Shown here in pieces: positions 12,900 through 24,008 of a stretch of DNA of 64,000 nt (positions within the stretch are counted from its first letter, which is position 1; each line of letters starts with the position of its first letter). The stretch covers positions 55,946,830 to 56,010,829 of the forward strand of contig NC_092344.1 in assembly GCF_963676685.1 (NCBI RefSeq). The letters run 5' to 3'. The position numbers were made by a program, and so were the translations under genes. A model generated the notes under the pieces. That model was not told the origin of the DNA and searched no databases. It saw only the letters and a program-made list of their open reading frames with translations. This DNA is from Mytilus edulis. Its lineage: Eukaryota > Mollusca > Bivalvia > Mytilida > Mytilidae.

Positions 12900-14530
12900 C
12901 GGTTTAATATATATTAGATATCATAGATTCAATTTAACAATCTAAAGCCTAGATAAAACTATAACCGTAGATTAAGAACAATAAATTTGTATGATAACCA
13001 AATAAAAATTGAGATTGTTAGATCACCATTGATTTGTGTAAGACATTTATACGTTATTTTTGTTATTTATTTGGTGTTTTCTTTAATTTTTTTCATGTCA
13101 TTCTTGCTGGATTTTTAGGGTTTTTTCATTTTGTTTTTGTGAAAAAAATTGTAGCCTGCAATATTTTATTACCTAACTATTTTAAGTTGACCTTCAACTA
13201 AGAACACTGAAAAATACAAATGATGCCATATGAAGATAGTGATGTTTATTGTATATTGAGAAACCGAGACACTGATATGATTAACCATTCGTGATGGCTT
13301 ATTACCTTATTTCCTAACCCCTACTAATCAACACATCGTGTAAAATAAAACACTAATGTAAATTATAATCGGTCGGTGCATTCAACATGTTTCAAATCTA
13401 TTCAAGAAATTTATTTGATATTTTTAGATATGTTGAATAATTACAATTGTTTTTATTATCTTCATTTTAATCAGAATACTGTAACATATCTTTAAGTCAG
13501 ATTGTTTTATGTACATGCAATGCTTCGTTTCATCAAGTTTCAAAAGGAGCGTTCATAGCTAAACAAAGATATTGTCAATTAATCTGTGCATACTGAACAC
13601 GCCATTGTACATATATTATAAAGTTAAATTTAAAAATGAAAAAAAAATAATAATACAATCCCTTGACTGATATTGTCAATAATTTTCACGGTTTCAAAAG
13701 TAAAATAAAGCAGTTTTGCATCAGTAAATCATATTTTTCATATCGTACATTCTCCTGGTCTGTTGAAGCAAGCACAACTTAAATGTATTGACCTTGACAA
13801 AGAGGTATTCACTTATATTCCTATTGCAGCTCTTATTTTTGAAATACTATTACACATGAGTATTACATAAAAAGGAGGAACAAATATTAGAAAACGTCGT
13901 CAGCAGCAAGACCGAACCAATAATGTTGACCCGTTATACCAAATATACTTCCTATAACAGACTGAATTTCAAGGGGTTATTGTATAAGAAATCATCACAT
14001 GAGAGTAAGTTTTATGTTGGAGGACCGATACTATCCAAAAATAATTCAATTTTTGATGTAATGCGACTTCTAATTGGGTGAAAGTGTTTTGTCTATGAGT
14101 TCATACACATAATTTTGTCAAATGACTGTGACGTCATAAACCTTGTCTTTATGATTTACTCATTAAAGAATGGATTAAAATTAAATTTTAAGGAATGACT
14201 GTAACATTTTTTCTATCTATTCGAAGTAAAATGCAAAATGTGATGCACACTTATAAAAAAAAACCGATACACGTGTTATTTAGTGTGTACCACACGTTTA
14301 TATATCTTCATAGACAAGAAACATATTACATTATGTCAAAGCAGGATGGGCGATATCACAAACTGGGGATCTTAACTTATCCACAAGGACAATTGTTAAC
14401 TGAAATATAAATCAGATCTTTGCATATTCTAACATTTCTTCTCTTATTAACAACACATTTCCTGTACAAAATATTGGTCACCTGCAATGTGTAAATTGCT
14501 AGGAATAGGGCACATTCAATTGCAAGTAAA
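12900..14530. other. Intergenic AT-rich DNA, with a repeat fragment at about 13220-13340
   Basis: About 13220-13340 (TTATTGTATATTGAGAAACC, then CGTGATGGCTTATTACCTTA) is roughly the reverse complement of 30065-30150, and part of it also resembles 22120-22190. The rest holds no recognised gene or RNA. Confidence 0.5.
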
Positions 14531-14534
14531 ACCA

Positions 14535-14705
14535 ACAATATACCGAACAGCGAGGAAAATTCAAAGAGGAAAGCCCCTTATCAAATGGCAAAATCAAAAG
14601 TTCAAACACATCAAACTAATGGATAACAACTGTCATATTCGTGACTTGGCACAGGCATTTTCTAATTCAGAAAATGGTGGATTTAACCTGGCTTCCACAA
14701 GTCCT
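14535..14705 (+). repeat. Dispersed repeat family C, copy fused to a coding-like relic
   Basis: GAGGAAAATTCAAAGAGGAA, CAAATGGCAAAATCAAAAG, GATAACAACTGTCATATTCG and GGCACAGGCATTTTCTAATT are family C landmarks. The match stops near 14700, where the coding-like relic begins. Confidence 0.7.
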
Positions 14706-14719
14706 CCTGAAAAAGTGCC

Positions 14720-15262
14720 TACGGCAGACGAAATTGCTTAAGCATTACTTAACCGTATGCGGTCAAATGAAACAACATCTTAAGAACCAACATACATCTC
14801 AACATCAGCCGTCTCTAGCTGAGTTAGTTAATCCAGCAGCACAGCAAACTCAAGCAAGTACCTCTACAATGAGAAACCCAAGCTTAGTTATTCCACCAAT
14901 GCCTTGTTATTCATCAACCGTAATGAACACTGTTGTACATCCATTTAACACCAGCTTGCTTCAAGACAATACTTCGATGCCTGTACCATTGAACTATAAT
15001 ATAGCCTCACAGAGGGAGGGTACTACTCCTATAACATTTAGCTCTGTAAATTTAATCAAGAACTCATTGCCTTTAGCATATCATGTAAATGAAAAAAACT
15101 TCAAATTCAAACCCAAAAGCAATTTCAAGCATGCACCAATGGAATAACGCCTTTGATATATTTTTATCAATTTATCTTACTAAGTATCCGCACATGATGT
15201 TAGATCTGATCAAATATGGAAATAATATGAGAAAACTTGGTTACGAGAGTGGCTTTCAGGCA
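14720..15262 (+). pseudogene. Decayed mobile-element gag-like or capsid-like coding relic
   Basis: From about 14720 to 15147 one frame reads through a Gln/Ser/Thr/Pro-rich segment. The reading continues in another frame from about 15110 to 15262 with W-NAFDIFLSIYLTKYP followed by LIKYGNNMRKLGYESGF. This Trp/Phe/Tyr-Pro pattern resembles a segment I associate with unnamed molluscan retroelement ORFs, but the family is not firmly identified. A frameshift near 15110-15140, no credible start and a homopolymer (poly-T then poly-G) at 15270-15295 mark it as dead. It could instead be a lost exon of a host gene. Confidence 0.4.
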
Positions 15263-15972
15263 GTAAAACTTTTTTTTTTGGGGGGGGGGGGGTTTACTCT
15301 TAATGTAAAAGTGTATTTGTGGCAGATTTTTCTCCCCACCTTTGCTATTATTTGTCATTTATTCAATTGATATGATTTTAGTTGATGTAATTTCGTATTA
15401 ATTATGTATTATAATAATTGCATATTAATTATGAACTTTTATGTCAAATGTTTTATTTGCAAATTGTAATTTTTTGCATTTTATGATTTTTAATAAATGA
15501 CCTTTTTTCGTCAATCTTGTTTTTATAGATATAGCAAAACAAGCTCAAACTCTGGCTGACATATTTATATGTCAATAAGTTTCTGGTATCTGTCTGTCTG
15601 TCTTAAAAACAGTAACACCACGAGTTAATGATCTTTCCGAATAGATAAGTCTCATTAATCTTTCGTAAATAGCATAATTGTTATATATCTTTTAAAATCG
15701 TAGAAGAAATTAAACCGTTTTCTCTCTTAAACATGGTTTGCCACAAAAATTGCACAATTATTACCCTACATCTTGTTTTCTTCTATATTTGATCCTTAAT
15801 AAAGATACCTTCTCTACTGTTATAAAATTATCATTAAAATAAACATAAAGTTTAAAAAGTAATTCATATGTCAAGAATCACAAAACAGTCGCAGCACAAG
15901 GAAAACAAATAATTCTTCCGCTATCAGACTTTGATGATTGTATATTACTGATATTGGTTACATATATACGTA
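15263..15972. other. Intergenic region 3' of the minus-strand Toll-like receptor
   Basis: It begins with a T8/G13-type homopolymer run. The remainder is AT-rich and presumably includes the receptor's 3' UTR. No gene is seen. Confidence 0.45.
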
Positions 15973-18897
15973 CTAATCCTCAACTGCAGTATTCAGCATG
16001 TCAATGAATACATGTATATCCATATCAATATAATCTGTATAATCGATGTAGGTTTGGTTAGTTATTAATTCTATTATTTGAATTGGCAAGTCTTTTTTGG
16101 AAATATTTTCCATTAGAACTATAATAATCATATTTTCGCCACCACGAGACCACATTCCTTCAACTCGAGCAATATTTAACTCATAGTTGCACCATTCAGA
16201 TTCAAGAAATTTCTTTGTGATGAGACAAACGATTTTTTCGCTCTCGTGAATTGCATTTGTTATGTTGTCAGAAATATCACACCCTGGGATAAAATTGCGG
16301 TGATGAATACAAAGCTTCTTTCCTTTGTCATTTTCGAGACCCTCAATTAAATCATTGAAAACGAACAGACGATCATCCTCTGCATAAGAAACAAAAGCGT
16401 CGAATGTGTATTGAGGTTTGTCATGTAGTCGTACATATCCTCTAAAATATCGCCGTTTGGTTGAATAATACCAATATCTTATATACCAACGATATCTATA
16501 TATTACACCTCCAAGAATTAATCCTATCGACAAAATTATGCACGCACCAACTATAACAATCAAGCCTATTTTCGAACTACATGATTTTTCTAATTGTATT
16601 ATTGCATCTTTGAGGTTAATCATATCACCGGTTATGTTCTTACAAGTATAATTATTGTAGGACACAAATATGTCTTTGTTTTTATTCATCCATGAGAAGA
16701 ATGGAAGAGATTCACAATTACATTGAAATCTATTATTCAATACGTTAACTTTTACGCTCTTAGATTGCTCTAGCTTTCGCATGCCATTCTTTGAAAAAAA
16801 TGTAATTTGATTAAATGATAAGTCAATCAATTTAATTTTCAGTAAATGTACAGTGGTAAGGTTCCAATCCGTTAGCAGATTATGACTTAAATCTAAGACT
16901 TGAAGATTAATGGTGTGTTGAAGAAGCTTTTCTGGTAGCTCAAATAGCCTGTTTGAGGATATATTCAAAAGCTTTAACTTTGACTGACTAGAAAATAACT
17001 CACCATTGTCAAATTTCATCACAACTTTGCTTAGAATATTGTCTTGTATATACAGTTTTTCAAGACCGATGAATCCAATGAAGAAATAAGAAGATATGTT
17101 TACAAACGAATTCCCAGATAGATCAAGGACCTTGACCTTTGATACATTACAAACCGGCCCTAAAAGGTATTGATAAATGTTTCCACTTACAATAATTTCT
17201 TCTAATGTATCATTGCTTACAAATTGTGGAACAACAGTATCACCTAAACCAGAGTGTTGAAATTCGACCCTCTTCAAATTAGGAGGGATAATTGATATGT
17301 AGAATAAGTCATCACCAAAGGTACAATTTTCTGGTCGAGGAAAAGGATACGGCCAGTACTTAATGTTTCCGTGATTTTTGGAAAACGATAATGACCATTT
17401 ATGATGATTTTGTAAGTAGTCTTGGGACTTGAATTCTATAGTTTTGTTTTTGATCTGCGAAAAGTTCATTACAGTGCCAAAACTATTAATGAGTGTATTT
17501 ACACGAGAAGATGAATGCATTGCCTTGAAATTAGAATTTTCACATTTAGCATGGTTAGATTGTTCTATATCTGAATCAAAGTTCCGTTCTACGTTTATTC
17601 GATTTGATAAACATTCAAGAGTTTCTTCAAAGTCATCACACACAAACCAGTGAGAAAAATCGTCCATTGTTATTTGGTCTTGATAATTCAGAATTAAAGA
17701 ATGGATCCCAGTTAAATTGAAAATTCCATGTGTTTTATATTTCCCTAGCCTCAGTCTGTTATAGGTGAGACTAAGCAATCTTAAAGATGTTGGCAAATAA
17801 GACGCTGCAAAATCCTCCAGCATTTCAAGTCTGTTTTGATCCATGTAAATTTCACGAATTCTAGTTTTGTTCAACGGTTTGATATCTTTAGCAAATAACA
17901 CTGTACTGTACCCATATGGACATGTAATTTTTCTTGCTTTAAGTACCTTGATTTGTGTTTTTGTAAGATCATGCGTAATATTTTTAAGTCCACAAAATCC
18001 TAGCTTTAGGTTGTGCGATATATCTAAATACTTTAGTTTTTGTAGTTTAGCTATCGCACCTTTTTCAATACGTCTTAGATAACAACCTTGTTCATTACTG
18101 GGTGTTACGGGTGTTAAGGAACATGACAAATCAAGTGATGTAATCTGTGAAACATTTTCAAAGTAATCTGAAGAATATCCTGCTAGACCCATATTGTAAA
18201 TTCTTAATAATCTCAATTTTGTCAGATTTCTAAATCCTTTTCCAAATGAAGCACCAGGAATGCTGTCGATTTTCAAAGTTTGTAGAGACTTTAAATGACA
18301 AAATATTTCATCCGGATATATAGGTTCTTTCGTTCCAATACTATTTTTGCCAATATCTAAATATTTCAATCTTCGCAGATTTTCAAATAATCCGTTGTAA
18401 AATATTCTTCTATTGTATTCAAAATGATTGTTATATAAATCCAATGATTGAAGATATTGAATATTTTCAAAGGGATATTTCCCAAATGTATGAATTAAAT
18501 TAGAAGAAACGTTTAAATGTGACAGCGAACTAGGCAATTGAAATCCTTGAGGTATAGAGTGTAAACCATTACAGCTTAAATTCAAATATTTCAGCCTCTT
18601 CATATCTGATAATGATCCATTTCCAAAATCATGAATTTGATTGAAAGATAAATCCAAAAGATAAATATTGCTTGGGAGATTCTTGGTGTCTGGAATGTAG
18701 GTAATTTGGTTGAAGCTGAAGTCTATGTAACGGACAGATTCAAAATAACTAAAATTTGGGATCCAAGATATATTTTTATGCGAACAGTCTATCTTAGTCC
18801 TATAACAACGACATGGGTTGCATGATTTGGCTTCACTATACGCGAAAATCATTAAAACAATGACTAAATATTGCATATTTTCAATATTTGAAAACAT
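15973..18897 (-). CDS. Toll-like receptor, intact, 974 residues, intronless coding region
   Basis: A single-pass pattern-recognition receptor expected to signal from the surface or endosome through TIR adaptors. Residues 1-23 form a hydrophobic signal peptide. An N-terminal Cys cap (CNPCRC...IDC) follows, then about 20 leucine-rich repeats with many N-glycosylation sites, and a single C-terminal Cys cap (FQCNCE...YTCK...SC) directly before the membrane. The membrane helix lies at about 777-800 (IGLIVIVGACIILSIGLILG). The cytoplasmic TIR domain starts near 830 with FDAFVSYAEDD and continues through the BB loop RNFIPGCDISDNI, which keeps the proline, and SEWCNYELNIA. A second in-frame ATG at codon 8 is an alternative start. 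The single-Cys-cluster layout resembles vertebrate-type TLRs. Its closest visible relative is the plus-strand copy at 24009-26911. The ligand cannot be told from sequence. Confidence 0.95.
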   Translation of the reverse strand: MFSNIENMQYLVIVLMIFAYSEAKSCNPCRCYRTKIDCSHKNISWIPNFSYFESVRYIDFSFNQITYIPDTKNLPSNIYLLDLSFNQIHDFGNGSLSDMKRLKYLNLSCNGLHSIPQGFQLPSSLSHLNVSSNLIHTFGKYPFENIQYLQSLDLYNNHFEYNRRIFYNGLFENLRRLKYLDIGKNSIGTKEPIYPDEIFCHLKSLQTLKIDSIPGASFGKGFRNLTKLRLLRIYNMGLAGYSSDYFENVSQITSLDLSCSLTPVTPSNEQGCYLRRIEKGAIAKLQKLKYLDISHNLKLGFCGLKNITHDLTKTQIKVLKARKITCPYGYSTVLFAKDIKPLNKTRIREIYMDQNRLEMLEDFAASYLPTSLRLLSLTYNRLRLGKYKTHGIFNLTGIHSLILNYQDQITMDDFSHWFVCDDFEETLECLSNRINVERNFDSDIEQSNHAKCENSNFKAMHSSSRVNTLINSFGTVMNFSQIKNKTIEFKSQDYLQNHHKWSLSFSKNHGNIKYWPYPFPRPENCTFGDDLFYISIIPPNLKRVEFQHSGLGDTVVPQFVSNDTLEEIIVSGNIYQYLLGPVCNVSKVKVLDLSGNSFVNISSYFFIGFIGLEKLYIQDNILSKVVMKFDNGELFSSQSKLKLLNISSNRLFELPEKLLQHTINLQVLDLSHNLLTDWNLTTVHLLKIKLIDLSFNQITFFSKNGMRKLEQSKSVKVNVLNNRFQCNCESLPFFSWMNKNKDIFVSYNNYTCKNITGDMINLKDAIIQLEKSCSSKIGLIVIVGACIILSIGLILGGVIYRYRWYIRYWYYSTKRRYFRGYVRLHDKPQYTFDAFVSYAEDDRLFVFNDLIEGLENDKGKKLCIHHRNFIPGCDISDNITNAIHESEKIVCLITKKFLESEWCNYELNIARVEGMWSRGGENMIIIVLMENISKKDLPIQIIELITNQTYIDYTDYIDMDIHVFIDMLNTAVED

Positions 18898-19494
18898 AAC
18901 TCTTTGTTGGAGAACATTCGCTGCATGTTAGTTGTCAGTCCAAATTATGATTGCATGTATCCTAAGTGTTGTTAGTTTCTTCATAAAAATGTTAACTACT
19001 ATAATTAAAACACCAAGGGTCTTTCATCTAAAATCATTTTTTAATTCCTAATGAACAACTTAAAGTTATTAATAGGCGCACATTAAAGTAATATGAATAC
19101 AATACCTATAACATAAAGTTATCAAGGTCAGATCCAATATTTTTATTAACACCAAATATAGTCTATTTCCAAAATCAGTGTCTGAAAAAAAAAATACCAA
19201 ACATCATTCATTATATTGAAACTTATGATTTATCAGAATACAACATCAACAAACAGCAATATGTAATGCCTATTTAGTGAAATTAAATTTTTCACCACAG
19301 CTTTGCTCTTTTCCTTATTACAATATATATATGACCAGTTACAAATGAGATAATTATAAGCTAACTCATTTCTAAGCGAGTTATATGCAAACGAACGTAT
19401 GCTTACACTTTAAGCCTTGCAGTGATAAGATTTCAAAACGGCAATTTAAAGTCATTAAAGTTACATTCAGCAGATAGATTAAATTCATATGAAT

Positions 19495-19700
19495 AGTTAT
19501 CAAAGGTACCAGGATTATAATTTAATACGCTAGACACGTATTTCGTCTACATACGACTCATCAGTTACGGTCGGATAAAAAAAGTTATTAAGCCAAACAA
19601 GTACAAAGTTGAAGAGCATTGAGGACCCAAAATTCTAAAAAGTTACGGCTAAGGTAAACTATTCCTGGGATAAGAAAATCCTTAGTTGATACTTCAAATA
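19495..19700 (+). repeat. Dispersed repeat family B, longest copy
   Basis: AGTTATCAAAGGTACCAGGA, ACGTATTTCGTCTACATACG, ACTCATCAGTTACGG, AAGCCAAACAAGTACAAAGT, TTGAAGAGCATTGAGGACCC and GGATAAGAAAATCC are in the order I know for this mussel repeat. No ORF was found. Confidence 0.75.
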
Positions 19701-21494
19701 AAAAAAAGAGTATGCATATATTTTTTTATAACTAAATATCTTGTTTTCTATATAAAACTGATGTACATATACCTTTTTTCTGAAGAAAATTTCGTTAATT
19801 TGTCCAAATTTGTCTGAATTGTCTGAATTTTTGTAAAACTCCGGTGATTGGAATTACGCATGTGAATTGTCAGAGAGAGTCAACATACGTAAACATCGTT
19901 CCGTCATCGAAACAATATATATCTTATAGTACATGTTATTCGCGTGCTTACCTGAACATCCATTCTTCTTTGTTGACTGTTTACAAAGGTGACAATCGGT
20001 TTTAAAACCCTGCCATTAATTGGCTGCCATATATTTTTACTACAACAATAACCGAGTGAAATATTTGTTGGACAATTATACGAAATAGGTGCGTAAAAAA
20101 GGATATAATAGTGCATAACAGACTAATTTTATGATATATGCATTCATGCATTGGTTCAAAAATGAGATTAACTTTTATTTTTCAACAGTCACGCGTTTTA
20201 TTTTAAGTATCACAAAACAAAAGAAAGTTACAAAGTGCAAAGAAATAACTAATGCTTTACCCATTATCAAAGTAATGATATGAATTCAGTTCTGGTTTCA
20301 CGGGCTATTAAACTGAAGTAGCCGATATTTGTGGTAGTAGTATCAATAGTTTGTCCGTTCATTGAAATAGAATGGTATCTCTTTAGAAATATTCATTAGT
20401 TGCAACCGGTTTACAATCATCTACGTTTATTTTTAATTGATTTGACCTTTGTATTTTTTGTGAATTTTTTTTGGTGTAAATGCAGATTGTAGAATTTATG
20501 GTTAACTCTTGGAGTTCAGCTATAATTTTGGAGTTTTCACTCATACAAATTAAGTATTGTATTTCCGTTGAGAATATCTGTTGGTTAATTATTTAGTTAG
20601 GGCAAGTAAGTTTCGGAAATCAAATCAGGTAAGATTGATTGATTGATCGTTACTGTTCGACGCAGCTTTCAGTTGTGGACAGTTTCTATAGGTATAGGAT
20701 ACCTGAGTGCCCTAAGAAAACAACAAAGTAAGACCTAAAGGATATAAGTTGTCAAATTCACTTTCACTGAAAAGCCTCAAATTCTGATATGTTCATTTTT
20801 AACATAAATACATTGTATTTTCAAGAAATACTTTGAAAATAATAAACAATTCATGAAATCGTAATAACGGATATCAGCATTCATTGCGTAGCCTAGCACA
20901 AGATAATATCTTACTAATTATCAAGATGACGACTGTTGGTCGTCACCTGACTAATAAAAATATAAATATACCAAAGAGACAAGCATACGCAACAGAAAAA
21001 TGACAATTTTTCTAGGTATTTGATTTCATGTTACATGTACTGATAAAAAAATGTGTATATTTTCATTTAGGATCATTTAGCCTCTAAAACGATGTTTTAT
21101 GGGCACAATTGTCAACGAAAAGTACCTCACATTTTGATAAATATACATGCTGAGCAGAAACAGAAACAATATCTGAGGTGGACAGTCTTATTACAAGATT
21201 ATGATATTGTAGTAGTACCAACGATGTGTGATTTTTAGTAAACTAAATCGAACTGGTTGCTTATTGCAAAACATTTTTTAAGAATTGTTCCGCTTTATTT
21301 ACGTTGAAACCAAAACCAAACCATTTTTAACTATTTGTCTTAATCGAAGACAAGACCCATTTTTATCTGATAGTCAACAAAATGTTAATTTCTACATCAA
21401 TTTGACCGAAAAATAAATAAATGAATTATTAAATACCCCTGCTTTTTATATGACAGTCACACACATAACTTCGTTGTTGTTTGGCTTTATTCCT

Positions 21495-21587
21495 ATTTGG
21501 ATTTGAGCGTCACTGATGAGTTTTATGTAAACGAAACGCGCGTATAGCGTATTAAATTATTAGTCTGGTACCATTGATAACTATTCG
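21495..21587 (-). repeat. Dispersed repeat family B, reverse copy
   Basis: TTGAGCGTCACTGATGAGTT, AACGAAACGCGCGTATAGCG, TAGTCTGGTACCATTGATAA is the reverse complement of the 19.5-kb copy's first 90 bases. Confidence 0.7.
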
Positions 21588-22421
21588 ATGTTTACATTAT
21601 TTAACAGCCTGGACACAAACGTCGAATCGTTCTATGTATACATATGTATTATTCATTATTAAGAAAAGTCATAAATATCCGTTAAATATCCAACTTTCAA
21701 TAGCTTAAAAAAGCTATTGGATACCATGATACTGCATTTGAATTTAAACAAATATAAAGAACCATAAAGAGTCAATTCAATCATCTTTAACCATTTCATG
21801 TGACAGCGTTGATCTTAACTTGACCTCATGTGTACAGTTGATCGGTCAGCCAATAGATTTACAAACAAAGTTTACTTCTCTCAGATACTTTAAGCAATAC
21901 TGCAAAATACTTGATGAATAGAATATAAACGTTCTTTTTATTCGTTTTGTTTTTCTTCTTGTTCTTTTATGATTATTTGTATTATATTATTTGTTGGTTT
22001 TCACTTCTGTTTGGTTTGTATTTTGTGACAGTTATTTTTTATTCAAATATTGTAGGCCTGAATATTTTATTAGTTGCTATTTTCCTGTACACCATATCAT
22101 CACAACAAATAACACGGACGAATTTAAAAATGTCATATGAAAGATGGTGAACATATAGAGTTTTTCTGTTTATTGTATATTGGGAATCCTATTACAATGT
22201 GTTTCGTGTCCAAAAAAAAAATTAATGTAAATGATTTATAACTTCAATGAATCCATTCATGAGAATAATTTGATAGTTTGAAATAGGATGGATATTTTCT
22301 TTTCATTTTTTATTATCTTCGTTGTCGCCAGGAAGTTATTGTAAAAATTTGAAAATAAGTGAATACATTTGTTTAGAATGTTATTCATAAAAGCACGACA
22401 AAAAAAGCCAAACTCCAAGGC

Positions 22422-22606
22422 CAATTCGCCGTTTCAGAATCTAATGCATCCTGGGTAATATTTTCAAAAGTGTACACCAAAACGTCCTGATTGGTTAAAA
22501 ATGTCATAAACAATGAAAATTTAACCAATGACGTGACGTTATTTTCATTTTGGGGTACGAACAATGAAATTACCCATGATTCTTTAGATTCTGAAACGGC
22601 TAATTT
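22422..22606. mobile_element. Near-palindromic MITE, arms about 40 bp
   Basis: The left arm carries GCCGTTTCAGAATCTAA then TCCTGGGTAAT. The right arm carries ATTACCCATGATTCT then TTAGATTCTGAAACGGC, its inverted complement with a few mismatches. A second inner pair (GATTGGTTAAA and TTTAACCAAT) extends the palindrome inward. It has no coding capacity, and the target duplication is not clear. It lies in the spacer between the two receptor genes. Confidence 0.7.
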
Positions 22607-22639
22607 AAAAAGGGTGAAGTCCATAAAAACCGACAAAAT

Positions 22640-22810
22640 GAAATTCTATCAATGAATGGAACAAGCAAAAAACATCTGCAATATTCCTGACTTGGAACAT
22701 ACATTTGCATAAGAAAACGGTAGGTTGCACATGGTTTTATATCTAGATAAACCTCCCACTTGCATGACAGTTGTTTATAGTTCCGTCATATTGACAAAAT
22801 TTGGCGAACA
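22640..22810 (+). repeat. Dispersed repeat family C, diverged copy
   Basis: ATATTCCTGACTTGGAACAT, TAGATAAACCTCCCACTTGC, ATGACAGTTG and GAACAACCGAAACCGACATA follow the family C order at lower identity. Confidence 0.6.
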
Positions 22811-24008
22811 ACCGAAACCGACATAATCGAATAACGTAATGGTATATTTACAAAACAAAAAAATATGTATGCTGGTCTGCACCAATCAATATCAAAAGGA
22901 CAATTACATCTACGATGCAGCAGATAATTTATTTACAAATCCATATATACATGCATAAGTAGTTTCTGGAATGGTATTAGTTTACAAGTATTCCCTAGTT
23001 ATAGACAGTAAATAAAGAATATTGTCTGCGAGAAAGTTTTACATAGCATTGAATGGAAATGACACATTTTTTAGTTTGGCGAATAATTCTTTATCGAATA
23101 ATTATTTCTTGCAGTTGGTTCCACTTTAATATAGATAACCATGGCGCCCACTGGGGTATTTTCTATTTGTATGTCTCTATGTCTGTTTTATTTCCACATT
23201 GTGTTATTTCCGTTGATAAACACGAATAATATATGATTTGTTTTCTTTTATCAATATTAAAATCAACCCATATACGTTTTACATCTTCATAAATTGTACG
23301 GGTGCGTGTTTTGTCGATTCTGTAGTTAAATCAATGAAAATCTACAGTAGTCCTCAACATAGATCTGCTCTGTATATGTGGATTTACCAAATCGGTATAA
23401 CCTTAAACTGACATTTCCATTTCGTTCGATGAAGTTTAAATTTTATCTACCATAGCATGCATTGTGAAGAGATCTGAAGAGGGTTAATTCAAAACGGGTT
23501 CACAAGAATTTGAACCAAAAAATGACACCTATTTTTCATACGTTGCCACAAGTTGGCATTTTATTCTATTGAAAATAAGGATGTTTTATTAGGAATTAAA
23601 TTTCCCACATTTGTTTGCGGGATTCCTGCATCAGTTGACATGAACACGGTCTAAAAATCGAAACATCATACAATTCGTGACCTGACTATAGTTATAGCTA
23701 TAGTATTCCCAGTATATTAATAACATATGTTGTCATCATTTGATAAGAAAGGATTTCAGAAATACATTATTTTATTAAAGATATTTACAACCTACATTAT
23801 GCTTCTATAAATAACACATGTTCAATAGTTATTCGATTTGAGGGTAGGAAACCTTGGTGTTTATTTTCAGGTGGAAGTTCAAATTTTTTGAAATATTTTT
23901 TTTTCAGAGGTACTTCCAATATATAGATGCATGGATTGAAACTTCTAATCTCAATCGACAGTAAAATTTGTTTTTTTTTTCTTCAAATTAGTGTTTTATT
24001 TCTTGAAG
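22811..24008. other. 5' flank of the plus-strand receptor copy, with a likely 5' UTR splice acceptor
   Basis: AT-rich and without a gene. Immediately before the receptor ATG, a pyrimidine tract (about 23971-23985) followed by AATTAG ending at 23990 makes a good 3' splice site. This suggests the coding exon is preceded by a non-coding exon and an intron. No TATA box is claimed. Confidence 0.45.

Larger units (their letters stand above)
18898..22420. other. Intergenic spacer between the head-to-head receptors (left part)
   Basis: It should contain the promoter and 5' UTR of the minus-strand receptor, but no specific promoter element can be defended. It carries family B repeats at 19495-19700 and 21495-21587. 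Otherwise AT-rich, with no gene recognised. Confidence 0.5.
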
